A stretch of DNA of 64,000 bases from JBOEGW01 sp050633625. GTDB lineage: Bacteria; Pseudomonadota; Alphaproteobacteria; Rhodobacterales; Rhodobacteraceae. Below are positions 34,317-43,249 of this stretch, piece by piece. The position numbers were made by a program, and so were the translations under genes. The stretch's first letter is position 1. Each line of letters begins with the position of its first letter. The notes below the pieces were generated by a model that was given only the letters and a program-made list of their open reading frames with translations, did no database searches and was not told the DNA's origin. The stretch spans positions 1 through 64,000 of the forward strand of contig JBOEGW010000011.1 of assembly GCA_050633625.1 (NCBI GenBank), read 5' to 3'.

Positions 34317-35564
34317 ATGGCTAAGATTGGTGTGATGATTTGTGGCCATGGCTCGCGTAGCCAGGCCGCCGTGGATGAGTTTGCGGTGCTGGCGCAAAAG
34401 CTGCCAGCGATGCTGCCTGACGGTTGGCTGACCGACTACGGATACCTTGAGTTCGCCAATCCTGTGATCCGCGTGGGACTGGACAATCTGCGCAACGCCG
34501 GTGTTGACAAAATCATCGCCGTTCCGGGCATGTTATTCGCCGCTATGCATTCCAAGAACGACATTCCCACCGTCTTGAACGCTTACGCCGCTGAGCATAA
34601 CATCGAGGTCAGCTATGGGCGCGAGCTTGGGGTGGACCCAAAGATGATCATTGCCGCGGGAGAGCGCATCCGCGAAGCGGTGGACACCGCCAATGAGAAC
34701 CACGGGAATGTGCCCCTTGAAGACACCTGCCTAGTTGTTATTGGGCGGGGCGCTTCCGACCCGGATGCCAATGGCAATGTCGCCAAAATTGCCCGGATGT
34801 TGCAAGAAGGCATGGGGTTTGGATGGCTCGAAATTGGCTACTCCGGCGTGACATTCCCGCTTGTTGAACCCGCCCTGACGCACGCCGCCAAACTCGGGTA
34901 CAAACGCATTGTTGTGTTCCCTTACTTCCTGTTCACTGGGATTTTGATCGACCGCATTTATGGATTTACCGATCAGGTTGCCGCCCAGCACCCAGATATT
35001 CAATTCGTCAAAGCCGGTTATCTGAACGATCACCCCAAGGTGCTGGAAACCTTCGCAGAACGCATCAAGGAACAGCTCGCGGACCTGCCCCCTCCCAACT
35101 GCGGCACCTGCGCTTATCGTGAGCAAGTACTGTCGCTTGCCAATGGTGAACATGCTCATATTTCGCGCGACTCCCGCGCAGCGCACCCCGCATTTGCCGA
35201 TGTTCCGCCCCCCACTTGCGTGATGTGTAAGTACCGCGTTGAGGTTCTCGGATTTGAAAGCGAAGTTGGTGCGGTGCAGGAAAGTCATCACCACCACGTC
35301 GAAGGCCAAGGCGCCTCTGCGCCCGGCTCGAACGTGGCCGACTGCGCGCTTTGCGACACTTTCTGCACAGGCGAATGCCGCCTACATTTGGCGGACTCAC
35401 ATCACCACCACCATCATCACGGCGACGGCCACGCACAGAGCCATGATCACAGTCATGATCACGGGCACCAACACGGGCACGATCATAGGCACGATCACCA
35501 CCACCACGCACAATACCCTCATGCCAAACACCCGCATGGTCCTGAATCGGCGCGCCGAAAATGA
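34317..35564 (+). CDS. cbiX: Sirohydrochlorin cobaltochelatase CbiX, long form with Cys and His-rich tail
   Basis: A 415-residue chelatase that inserts cobalt into sirohydrochlorin or precorrin-2 at the start of corrin synthesis. Two CbiX half-domains fill residues 1-255, with ICGHGSRSQAAVDEF (His11) and VVIGRGASDPDANG. After that come two similar blocks, PPPNCGTCAYREQVL (258-272) and PPPTCVMCKYRVEVL (297-311), a third Cys cluster CALCDTFCTGEC (343-354), and a tail of residues 362-405 made mainly of His, Asp and Gly. The Cys blocks may hold an iron-sulfur cluster, as in other long CbiX. The His tail could store cobalt. Its stop overlaps the cobH start. Confidence 0.9.
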   Translation: MAKIGVMICGHGSRSQAAVDEFAVLAQKLPAMLPDGWLTDYGYLEFANPVIRVGLDNLRNAGVDKIIAVPGMLFAAMHSKNDIPTVLNAYAAEHNIEVSYGRELGVDPKMIIAAGERIREAVDTANENHGNVPLEDTCLVVIGRGASDPDANGNVAKIARMLQEGMGFGWLEIGYSGVTFPLVEPALTHAAKLGYKRIVVFPYFLFTGILIDRIYGFTDQVAAQHPDIQFVKAGYLNDHPKVLETFAERIKEQLADLPPPNCGTCAYREQVLSLANGEHAHISRDSRAAHPAFADVPPPTCVMCKYRVEVLGFESEVGAVQESHHHHVEGQGASAPGSNVADCALCDTFCTGECRLHLADSHHHHHHHGDGHAQSHDHSHDHGHQHGHDHRHDHHHHAQYPHAKHPHGPESARRK

Positions 35565-36211
35565 GCCGCCCACCTCTGCGTTATGAACGCGACCCAATGG
35601 CCATCTATGCGCAAAGCTTTGCCACGGTTGAAAAAGAAGCCCGCCTTGAACGCTTCACCCCCGGCATGGCCAAACTCGCCACGCGCATAATCCACGCTTG
35701 TGGCATGGTCGAAGTCGCTGATCGCCTCGCGTTTTCACCTATGGCCTTTGAAGCTGGACAAGCCGCGCTTGCTGCGGGCGCGCCAGTCCTGTGCGATTGT
35801 GAAATGGTAGGCGCAGGGATCATTCGGCGCTACTTGCCTGCCAACAACGAAGTCATCGTGACCTTGAACGATGACCGGGTGTCAGCACACGCCAAAGACA
35901 TCCGGAACACCCGCTCGGCTGCCGCTGTTGAGTTCTGGGAACCGCATCTTGAAGGCGCTGTTGTCGCAATCGGAAACGCTCCTACGGCGCTCTTTCATCT
36001 GCTCGAATTGCTCGATCAAGGCGCGCCCAAACCGGCTGTCATCCTTGGGTTTCCAGTGGGATTTGTCGGCGCCGCTGAGAGCAAAGCAGAGCTTGCGAGC
36101 AATCCGCGCGCTTGTGATTTCGTGGCGCTACGGGGTCGGCGTGGCGGCTCCGCGATTGCCTCTGCCGCTGTGAATGCACTCGCCGCTGGCTTACCGGAAA
36201 AACCAGCATGA
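35561..36211 (+). CDS. cobH: Precorrin-8X methylmutase
   Basis: A 216-residue enzyme that moves the methyl group from C-11 to C-12, giving hydrogenobyrinic acid. The catalytic His45 is in TRIIHACGMVEVAD, followed by PVLCDCEMVGAGI, and the late GFPVGFVGAAESK and ALRGRRGGSAIA blocks are standard. The start ATG overlaps the cbiX stop, and the stop overlaps the cobL start. Both overlaps are ATGA. Confidence 0.95.
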   Translation: MSRPPLRYERDPMAIYAQSFATVEKEARLERFTPGMAKLATRIIHACGMVEVADRLAFSPMAFEAGQAALAAGAPVLCDCEMVGAGIIRRYLPANNEVIVTLNDDRVSAHAKDIRNTRSAAAVEFWEPHLEGAVVAIGNAPTALFHLLELLDQGAPKPAVILGFPVGFVGAAESKAELASNPRACDFVALRGRRGGSAIASAAVNALAAGLPEKPA

Positions 36212-37410
36212 AAACGCCTTGGCTTCATATCATTGGGATCGGAGAAGATGGGCTGGAAGGGCTTAACCCCATCAGTCGCGCCGTGATCAATGACGCGCAA
36301 GTGATCATTGGTGGCGCACGTCATCACGAGCTGACAAAAGCCAGCAGTGCCAAACGCATCGCGTGGCCTTCTCCTTTTGATACCCTTCTTGAGACCCTGC
36401 GCGATCTGCAAGGGCAACGGGTTGTTGTATTGGCGACGGGTGATCCTCTTTGGTTTTCCGTTGGCGCGCGTTTGGGGCGCGAAATCGACCCCGATCAAAT
36501 CACCTATCACCCGCATGTTTCGGCCTTCCAACTCGCAAGCGCGCGCATGGGCTGGTCCATGGCCGATCTGGACGCTCTCACAGTACATGGCCGCCCAACA
36601 GAACAGATGATCCCCTTCATCCAACCCAGCGCGAGGCTGTTGATTCTGACCACAGGATCCGAAACCCCTGCCGAGATTGCACGCCTTTTGACGGACCGCG
36701 GATACGGCGAGAGCCGCATTACAGTTCTGGCACATATGGGGGGTGCAGATGAGGCGCGCTTTGAGGGAAAAGCCGCCACATGGAACCATGCTGTCCCTGC
36801 CTTTAACACCCTCGCTCTGGAGTGCATTGCCGCGCCAGATGCCGCCCTTTTGCCGCGCACGCCCGGCCTTCCCGATGCGGCATTTGCGAATGATGGGACA
36901 ATGACCAAACGCGATGTGCGCGCCGCCACCCTTGCGAAACTCATGCCCATGCGCGGCGCTCTGTTATGGGACATCGGCACAGGTAGTGGCGCGGTCGCGG
37001 TGGAATGGATGCGCGCCGCACGGGATGCCCGCGCAATTGGGATTGAAGCACGTGCCGACCGGCGCGCGCTGGCCGCGCAAAACGCCCAAAGTCTTGGCAC
37101 ACCCGGCTTGCACCTTGTGGCTGGGAAAGCCCCCAAAGCCCTCGCGGACCTCGAAGCACCAGATGCGGTTTTCATTGGCGGTGGCCTGTCACGCGACACA
37201 TTTGAAACGGCGTATCAAGCCCTCAAGCCCCTCGGACGATTGGTGGCCAATGCCGTCACGCTTGATAGCCAAGCGCTCTTGTTCACCCTTTTTGAGCGCC
37301 ACGGCGGCGAACTCGTCCAAATCAATATCAGCCGCGCCACTGAAATCGGCCCTCGCCTTGGCTGGCGCCCTTCAATGCCCGTGACCCAATGGAGCCTGAT
37401 CAAACGATGA
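36208..37410 (+). CDS. cobL: Precorrin-6Y C5,15-methyltransferase (decarboxylating)
   Basis: A 400-residue two-domain enzyme that methylates C-5 and C-15 and removes the ring C acetate carboxyl. The first 200 residues are a CbiE-type tetrapyrrole methylase (HIIGIGEDGLEGL, VLATGDPLWFSVG, VSAFQLASARMGW). The second domain is CbiT-like, starting DVRAATLAKLMPMRG and with the SAM loop WDIGTGSGAVAVEW. VFIGGGLS ends the core. It is flanked by four-base overlaps with cobH and cobI. Confidence 0.95.
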   Translation: MKTPWLHIIGIGEDGLEGLNPISRAVINDAQVIIGGARHHELTKASSAKRIAWPSPFDTLLETLRDLQGQRVVVLATGDPLWFSVGARLGREIDPDQITYHPHVSAFQLASARMGWSMADLDALTVHGRPTEQMIPFIQPSARLLILTTGSETPAEIARLLTDRGYGESRITVLAHMGGADEARFEGKAATWNHAVPAFNTLALECIAAPDAALLPRTPGLPDAAFANDGTMTKRDVRAATLAKLMPMRGALLWDIGTGSGAVAVEWMRAARDARAIGIEARADRRALAAQNAQSLGTPGLHLVAGKAPKALADLEAPDAVFIGGGLSRDTFETAYQALKPLGRLVANAVTLDSQALLFTLFERHGGELVQINISRATEIGPRLGWRPSMPVTQWSLIKR

Positions 37411-38108
37411 CCGGAACCTTGATTGGCGTGGGCTTGGGTCCGGGTGATCCCGACCTGATGACGCGCAAAGCCATAACCTCCATTCAAAACGCAGAGGTCA
37501 TAGCCTACCCAGCCTTGCCCAACACGCCAAGTTTCGCCCGCTCGATCGCGGGAAATGACATTCCGGCGGGCTGCGACGAGATCATTATCGAGGTGCCCAT
37601 GACCCCTGCTCGCGCACCGGCTCAAGCCGCTTATGACATTGGTGCAAAACGGATCGCCGCCGCGCTGGATGCTGACAAAAATGTCGTTGTGCTCTGCGAA
37701 GGGGATCCGCTTTTCTACGGGTCATTCATGTATCTCAACGCCCGGCTTGCCCCCCGGTACGATGTGGAAATCATCCCCGGCGTGACCTCAGTGACCGCCG
37801 CCGCCGCGCGTGCCAGAACCCCTTTATCCGCACGAAACGAAGTGCTCACCGTGATCCCTGGCCCGCTCGATGATGATGCGATGTTCGCCCGTATCGAGGA
37901 GGCCGACAGCATCGCCATTATGAAAGTTGGGAGACATTTGCCCCGCATTCGCGCGGTGCTAGACCATCTCAATCTTACTGAGCGCGCCACCTATATCGAA
38001 CGCGCCACCCTGACCCAAGAACGCATTCTGCCGCTCAAAGATGCGCCGAAATCTGCGCCGTACTTCTCAATGATACTCGTTTCAAAAGGAGCCGATCCGT
38101 GGCTGTAA
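37407..38108 (+). CDS. cobI: Precorrin-2 C20-methyltransferase
   Basis: A 233-residue SAM-dependent tetrapyrrole methylase. TLIGVGLGPGDPDLMTRKA starts the fold, VVLCEGDPLFYGSFMYL is the substrate and SAM block, and VEIIPGVTSVTAAAA the third. The ATG at 37407 overlaps the cobL stop as ATGA. The stop lies beyond the next start (GTG at 38099), giving a ten-base overlap. CobI versus CbiL cannot be distinguished by eye; CobI fits the mainly aerobic-type naming of its neighbours. Confidence 0.93.
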   Translation: MTGTLIGVGLGPGDPDLMTRKAITSIQNAEVIAYPALPNTPSFARSIAGNDIPAGCDEIIIEVPMTPARAPAQAAYDIGAKRIAAALDADKNVVVLCEGDPLFYGSFMYLNARLAPRYDVEIIPGVTSVTAAAARARTPLSARNEVLTVIPGPLDDDAMFARIEEADSIAIMKVGRHLPRIRAVLDHLNLTERATYIERATLTQERILPLKDAPKSAPYFSMILVSKGADPWL

Positions 38109-39949
38109 AACCCGTTGTAATCGCTCTGAACCGTTCTGGCGAAGCCACAGCGCGCCGCATTGCGGGCCTGCTTGGCGCGCCGCTTCATGGCCGGGAAAAT
38201 CGCACATCCGGCGCGGATGTTACCTTCGCAAATGCCCTTGATCATATACGCGATCTATTTGCCGCAGGCACACCGATCATTGGGGTATGCGCCTCAGGCA
38301 TTTTGATCCGTGCGGTTGCACCATTGCTTGTCGATAAGCGAAGCGAGCCGCCCGTCCTGTCCGTCTCTGACGATGGCTCTGTTGTGATCCCCCTGCTCGG
38401 CGGACATCGCGGCGCGAACCGTTTTTCGCGCGAAATCGCCGATGAATTTGGGGCAAGCGCCGCCGTGACAACGGCAGGCGATCTGGCAATTGGCGCCGCG
38501 CTTGATGTGCCGCCCGCAGGCTACCGCCTTGCCAATCCCGAGGACGCCAAAGACGCAATGGCCGCCCTTTTGGGGGGGGCAAACCTGCGCGTTGAGGGAG
38601 AAAATATATTTGATCTGGACAGTAATGATGCGGGGGAAGTGTCCCTCGTCGTGACAGAGGCGAGCAAACAAGGCGGCCCTCATGCCTTGATCTATCATCC
38701 ACAAAAATACGTGATTGGGGTCGGCTGTGCGCGCGGCGCAAAGGCCGCTGAATTGGCCGAACGGGTGGAAGAAACCCTGAAAGAAGCAGGCATCGCCAAA
38801 GGCGCGCTTGCAGCGGTCGCGACCCTCGATCTCAAAGGCGATGAACCCGCCATGAATGCCCTTGCGCGCGATCTTGGCGTGCCACTCAAATTATTCTCCG
38901 CCGCCGAGCTTGAGGCTGAAGCGCACAGGTTGGAAACCCCATCAGATGTGGTGTTCGCTGAAGTCGGATGCCACGGCGTCTCGGAAGGTGCGGCGCTCGC
39001 ATGTGCTGGCTCTGAGGCGGTTTTGGTGGTTGCCAAACGCAAGACCGCCAACACCACATGCGCCCTTGCCAAAGCGCCCGCCCCCATCACAGCACCACAA
39101 GGGCGGGCGCGCGGGCGTTTGTCGATTGTCGGCATTGGGCCGGGGCAATCCACGTGGCGCACACCCGAGGCGTCCCGGCTGATCCAAGACGCAGAAGAAC
39201 TCGTGGGATATGGGTTGTACATCGACCTGTTAGGCCCGCTCGCGCACGGCAAAACCCGCTCCGATTTCCCGCTCGGTGGCGAGGAGGACCGCTGCCGTTA
39301 CGCGCTTGAACAAGCCGCCAAAGGCAAGAACGTCGCACTGATTTGTTCCGGGGATGCGGGGATTTATGCCATGGGAGCACTCGTGTTTGAGCTGCTGTCT
39401 CGCGGGACTGAAGACCATGGCGTCAGTAACGGTGCGCGCCGGGTTGAAGTGATCGGCACGCCGGGCGTGTCCGCGCTGCAAGCTGCGGCTGCGCGCGCGG
39501 GCGCCCCACTTGGCCACGACTTTTGCACGATTTCCTTGTCAGACCTTCTGACCCCTCGCGAAGACATCATTCGCCGCCTGAACGCCGCTGCCGAAGGGGA
39601 CTTCGTGATCGCCTTTTATAACCCGGTGTCCAAGACCCGCCGAACCTTGCTTGCTGAGGCCCGCGACATATTGCTCAAACATCGCCCTGCGGACACCCCT
39701 GTCTTGCTGGCTTCAAGCCTGGGCCGTGCGGAGGAAAACCTGCGTTATCGCCGCCTTGCCGATCTTGAGGTGGATGAGGTGGACATGTTGACGGTTGTAC
39801 TTGTCGGGAGTTCGAATTCCCGCCTTGCCGAGCTTGGCGAAGGCCCAAAAATGTTCACGCCGCGCGGCTATGCCCGCCGAATTGACGGTGACTTACAAGA
39901 GGTCGGCAACCGGCACCTTATCGACGCGCAGAAGGACCACTTATCATGA
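38099..39949 (+). CDS. CbiG-CobJ fusion: cobalt-precorrin-5A hydrolase and precorrin-3B C17-methyltransferase
   Basis: A 616-residue fusion. Residues 1-325 or so are CbiG: GEATARRIAGLLGAPLHG, CASGILIRAVAPLL, and LGGHRGANRFSREIA in the N and central parts, then GVGCARGAKAAELA and SEGAALACAGSEAVLVV. After the linker with PAPITAPQGRA comes CobJ: SIVGIGPGQSTWRTPEA, YGLYIDLLG, ICSGDAGIYAMG, VIGTPGVSALQAAAARAGAP and FYNPVSKTRR. CobJ contracts the ring; CbiG opens the resulting lactone in the cobalt-early route. It starts at a GTG that overlaps cobI. A G8 run near 38573 lies in the CbiG part, but the frame is intact. Confidence 0.93.
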   Translation: MAVKPVVIALNRSGEATARRIAGLLGAPLHGRENRTSGADVTFANALDHIRDLFAAGTPIIGVCASGILIRAVAPLLVDKRSEPPVLSVSDDGSVVIPLLGGHRGANRFSREIADEFGASAAVTTAGDLAIGAALDVPPAGYRLANPEDAKDAMAALLGGANLRVEGENIFDLDSNDAGEVSLVVTEASKQGGPHALIYHPQKYVIGVGCARGAKAAELAERVEETLKEAGIAKGALAAVATLDLKGDEPAMNALARDLGVPLKLFSAAELEAEAHRLETPSDVVFAEVGCHGVSEGAALACAGSEAVLVVAKRKTANTTCALAKAPAPITAPQGRARGRLSIVGIGPGQSTWRTPEASRLIQDAEELVGYGLYIDLLGPLAHGKTRSDFPLGGEEDRCRYALEQAAKGKNVALICSGDAGIYAMGALVFELLSRGTEDHGVSNGARRVEVIGTPGVSALQAAAARAGAPLGHDFCTISLSDLLTPREDIIRRLNAAAEGDFVIAFYNPVSKTRRTLLAEARDILLKHRPADTPVLLASSLGRAEENLRYRRLADLEVDEVDMLTVVLVGSSNSRLAELGEGPKMFTPRGYARRIDGDLQEVGNRHLIDAQKDHLS

Positions 39950-40737
39950 CTGTATACTTTATCGGCGCAGGCCCCGGCGACCCGGAATTATTGACCCTCA
40001 AAGCGCAACGCCTGATCGCTGCCTGCCCGGTCTGCCTGTTCGCAGGATCACTCGTGCCGCCCGAAGTCGTTGCCGGCGCGCCCGATGGGGCCAAGGTGAT
40101 GGACACCGCCGCGATGACGCTCGACGACACCCATGCCGAAATCAAAGCTGCGCATGGGCGCGGAGAGGACGTCGCGCGCGTGCACTCAGGTGATCCGTCT
40201 TTATACGGTGCAATCGCGGAGCAAATCCGCCGCCTACGCGCCGATTCCATCCCGTATCAGGTGATCCCAGGCGTGCCAGCCTACGCCGCCGCCGCCGCTG
40301 CACTCGGCCAAGAATTGACAATCCCAGAGGTGGCGCAATCAATTGTCCTGACCCGGATGTCGATGCAATCCACAGCAATGCCCGAAGGCGAAACCCTTGA
40401 TAATTTCGCGCGCACAGGAGCCACATTGGCGATCCACCTTGCGGTGCGCAACATGCGTGAAATCGAAAGGGTACTGACACCCCATTATGGCGCTGAATGT
40501 CCGGTCGTTGTGGCCTACCGTGTCGGCTGGCCAGATGAAATGTTGATCCGTGGCACCCTTGCAGACATTCGCTTGAAAGTGCGCGCTGAAAAAATCACCC
40601 GCACCGCTTTGATCCTTGTTGGCCCAGCACTTGGCGGCGTGCGCGACTTCAAAGACAGCGCGCTCTACGACCCGACCAAGCCACATGTTTTGCGCCCTGT
40701 CGTAGGTGTCAATTTGGTCGAAGATCACAACACATAG
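39946..40737 (+). CDS. cobM: Precorrin-4 C11-methyltransferase
   Basis: A 263-residue methylase. VYFIGAGPGDPELLTLKAQRL starts the fold, VCLFAGSLVPPEVV and RVHSGDPSLYGAIAEQ follow, and VIPGVPAYAAAAAALGQELTIPEV is the substrate block. The start overlaps the cbiG-cobJ stop as ATGA. It is the last gene of the operon. Genes for the later steps (cobK, cobB, cobNST and others) and for CobG or CobZ are not in this window. Confidence 0.95.
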   Translation: MTVYFIGAGPGDPELLTLKAQRLIAACPVCLFAGSLVPPEVVAGAPDGAKVMDTAAMTLDDTHAEIKAAHGRGEDVARVHSGDPSLYGAIAEQIRRLRADSIPYQVIPGVPAYAAAAAALGQELTIPEVAQSIVLTRMSMQSTAMPEGETLDNFARTGATLAIHLAVRNMREIERVLTPHYGAECPVVVAYRVGWPDEMLIRGTLADIRLKVRAEKITRTALILVGPALGGVRDFKDSALYDPTKPHVLRPVVGVNLVEDHNT

Positions 40738-40825
40738 CGATATTTTTCAGTTTGCGACCAATGGTTAACTTGATTGTTACCTCGATCCTGCACAGTCTAG
40801 GTCTGGGGAATCGGAGGCGCACACC

Positions 40826-41185
40826 ATGACAACTTTTTTGCCAAAAGAGATTTTGGACGGGCTTGATGCCGCTCGCAAGCAAAGCAAGAAAAAGGAAACG
40901 CGCCTGCGGGTCGTTGTTGGATACGAAACCTATCCAGTGCTGGAAATGCATGAACACGGCTTTGCGCTAGACCTTGAAAACGCGCCCCATTTGCGTGGGT
41001 TTGTCGATCTATATCGAGGCGCTGACCATTTATACCAATGCTTGGTGGTGGCCTCACATGAAGAAGGGCGCATGATGCGCTATGACTTCAAACGCCACAC
41101 AGCAGCCGCCGACAAAGCCCCGGTTGATTATGCGCGAACAACAGAGACGCCGATTGCCCTCTTGGAACACACAGCAAAGGCCTAG
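40826..41185 (+). CDS. Conserved hypothetical protein, about 120 residues
   Basis: A 119-residue soluble protein. It begins with a charged helix (LDGLDAARKQSKKKETRLR), followed by a beta-rich core RVVVGYETYPVLEMHEHGFALDLENAPHLRG with YQCLVVASHEEG and MMRYDFKRHT. The order of short strands ending in an Arg-rich strand resembles a PilZ-like barrel, though the c-di-GMP motif RxxxR is not clear. No family is assigned. GGAGG precedes the ATG. It follows the cob operon after 88 bases and its 3' end overlaps the L,D-transpeptidase gene by four bases. Confidence 0.7.
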   Translation: MTTFLPKEILDGLDAARKQSKKKETRLRVVVGYETYPVLEMHEHGFALDLENAPHLRGFVDLYRGADHLYQCLVVASHEEGRMMRYDFKRHTAAADKAPVDYARTTETPIALLEHTAKA

Positions 41186-41847
41186 GGCCGAATTTCAACC
41201 TCAGTCCCATGCGCCACAACGCGCCATAGCTCTTCGATCTCATCGTTCGAGACCGCGATACAACCCGCCGTCCAATCCATCCGGATTGGGTTCGGCAGTT
41301 TGCGACCATTCGGCTGGCCATGGATCATGATGTCGCCGCCGGGGCTATAGCCGCCTGCCCGCGCCCGCGCAATGTCATCAGGTTGCGGATAATTGATCCC
41401 AAGTGACAAATGGAATGACGACTGCGGATTACGACGATTGACGCGAAACACACCTTCAGGCGTGCGCCCATCACCCTCAATAACCTTGTCGCCAATAGGC
41501 GCGAACCCAAGAGCGATCCTGTAGGTTTTGACAGCTTTGCCCTCGCGATAAACCGTCATCCGCCGCGCGCCCTTTTCGACCAAAACCCGATCCACCGGCT
41601 CGATCAAATACCAATCGGGGCGCGGTCGAGGGCGCTGCGGCAAAGGGCCAAGCGCCTCTGGCACAACCAACGCCAAGACGTCAGGCACGACAGGCGTAAC
41701 CGCCTCTGGCGAGGTCTTTTCTGGTGTGAGCGCTGGCGCAAGGCCAGAGAACTGCCCCGGCCCACCATGCCCCCAAATGACAAGCGCCAAGGCCAGAACA
41801 CACAGGCCAAAAAGCAGCCCCGAAAATGCCGAAGACAAACGTCTCAT
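41182..41847 (-). CDS. L,D-transpeptidase (YkuD family)
   Basis: A 221-residue envelope protein that links peptidoglycan peptides or anchors proteins to them. Residues 8-26 are a signal anchor (GLLFGLCVLALALVIWG), followed by a Pro-rich linker. The YkuD domain starts RVLVEKGARRMTVYREGKAVKTYRIALG and carries the catalytic set IMIHGQP and WTAGCIAVSN, with its Cys nucleophile. Length is short to normal for the family. It is alone on its strand, downstream of the PatB gene after a non-coding gap of 138 bases. Confidence 0.92.
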   Translation of the reverse strand: MRRLSSAFSGLLFGLCVLALALVIWGHGGPGQFSGLAPALTPEKTSPEAVTPVVPDVLALVVPEALGPLPQRPRPRPDWYLIEPVDRVLVEKGARRMTVYREGKAVKTYRIALGFAPIGDKVIEGDGRTPEGVFRVNRRNPQSSFHLSLGINYPQPDDIARARAGGYSPGGDIMIHGQPNGRKLPNPIRMDWTAGCIAVSNDEIEELWRVVAHGTEVEIRP

Positions 41848-41985
41848 CTGCTTGCCAAATGCCCCAATTAGCCGCGCCTCATGCTCAGGCGGTTAACCCG
41901 CCTTGTTGCCATTCAGGTTTCATTTGAAGGGTGTTCAAACAAGTAAAATCTATGCCATTCACGCGAATTTGCGAAAGATGTGCCC

Positions 41986-43155
41986 TTATTGCAGATCGGC
42001 AAACACGCGTTGCAGCCGCGCGACCGCCTCAACCACATAGGATCTCTGAGTGGCAAAATTGAACCGCAAAAAGCTCTCACCCCCTTTGCCAAACGTAGGC
42101 CCATGATTGACAGCAATTTTTGCCTCGCCTTGCACACGGTTTGTAAATTCCTCCCGGCTCATCCCGGTGTCTTCAAAATCGACCCAAGCCAAATAGGTGG
42201 CTTCCATATTCATGGATTTCACACCCGGAATGGCGTTTAGGCCCTCGTCCAACAGTTGCCTGTTGCCGTCCAAATAGCGCACAAGCTCATCGACCCATAA
42301 GGCGCCCTCCGGGCTATAGGCTGCCTCCGCCATGACCAAACCAAACGAATTGGGACCAAGTCCAAGCGCCGCCATCCGCGCGGCAAATTTCGTGCGCAAC
42401 GCCCTATCATGAATGATCACATTTCCTGAATGCGTCCCGGCGATATTGAAGGTCTTCGTGGTCGCCGTCATCATCACGAGACGCTCCTCAATGCCCTCAA
42501 TATGGGCCATTGGGATGTGCTCTGCGCCCGCAAAAACCAAGTCGTGATGGATTTCGTCGGACACCAACACAAGGTCATGGCGGCGCGCAAACGCCGCAAC
42601 ACCTTCGAGTTCATCGCGCGACCAAACCCGACCACCCGGATTATGCGGCGAGCACAGAATGAGCATTTTCTCGCGCCCGGTCATCTGCGCGTCATAGACG
42701 TCAAAATCCATTTTATAGCGTCCATGATCAAGGCTCAGCTCACATTCCACAACCTCGCGCCCCGCCGCCGAAATCACCCGCGCAAAGGCATGATAAACTG
42801 GTGTGAACAGCACAACCCCATCACCAGGCTCCGTGAAAGCATCCACGCACATCGCCGTCCCATTGACCAATCCATGCGTGGTAAAAATTGCCGCTGGGTC
42901 AACACGCCAGCCATGCCTATTTTCCATCCACCAACAGATCGCAGAACGGTAGCTTTCGTCCTCGCCGTAATAGCCATAGATCCCATGTGCCGTCATTTTA
43001 TCGAGCGCCGCTTGGATCGGAGGCGCGGCCGCAAAATCCATATCCGCCACCCACATCGGAATACCGCCCTCAAGCGGCACGCCATAGCGAGGCTCCATTG
43101 AGTCCCACTTCAGGGAATGGGTGTTGGTGCGGTCAATCAATGCGTCGAATGTCAT
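41986..43155 (-). CDS. MalY/PatB family PLP enzyme (C-S lyase or aminotransferase)
   Basis: A 389-residue fold-type I PLP enzyme of the MalY/PatB family, whose members cleave cystathionine or act as aminotransferases. IPMWVADMDFAAAPPI is the family opening, LCSPHNPGGRVWSRDEL the PLP-phenol block, VLVSDEIHHDLVF the Asp block, and TTKTFNIAGTHSGN holds the Schiff-base Lys. RFNFATQR carries the carboxylate-binding Arg near the end. Cystathionine beta-lyase activity (methionine synthesis) is likely but not provable by eye. Confidence 0.9.
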   Translation of the reverse strand: MTFDALIDRTNTHSLKWDSMEPRYGVPLEGGIPMWVADMDFAAAPPIQAALDKMTAHGIYGYYGEDESYRSAICWWMENRHGWRVDPAAIFTTHGLVNGTAMCVDAFTEPGDGVVLFTPVYHAFARVISAAGREVVECELSLDHGRYKMDFDVYDAQMTGREKMLILCSPHNPGGRVWSRDELEGVAAFARRHDLVLVSDEIHHDLVFAGAEHIPMAHIEGIEERLVMMTATTKTFNIAGTHSGNVIIHDRALRTKFAARMAALGLGPNSFGLVMAEAAYSPEGALWVDELVRYLDGNRQLLDEGLNAIPGVKSMNMEATYLAWVDFEDTGMSREEFTNRVQGEAKIAVNHGPTFGKGGESFLRFNFATQRSYVVEAVARLQRVFADLQ

Positions 43156-43249
43156 GCAGGCTCCTTCGGGTTTCTGTGCAGGCTAGCCCGGAAATCGAGA
43201 GGTGCAAGGGGACATTGCGAAAGCGCGCCACCTGTCCTAAATGATGCGC

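Noticed and set aside
40758..40790. TTAAC/GTTAC pair before the 119-residue gene, considered as a CtrA box
   Set aside because: The spacing is eight instead of seven and the second half differs.
41884..41905. AGGCGG...CCGCCT hairpin after the MalY/PatB gene
   Set aside because: The stem is short and no T-run follows on the relevant strand, so it was not called a terminator.
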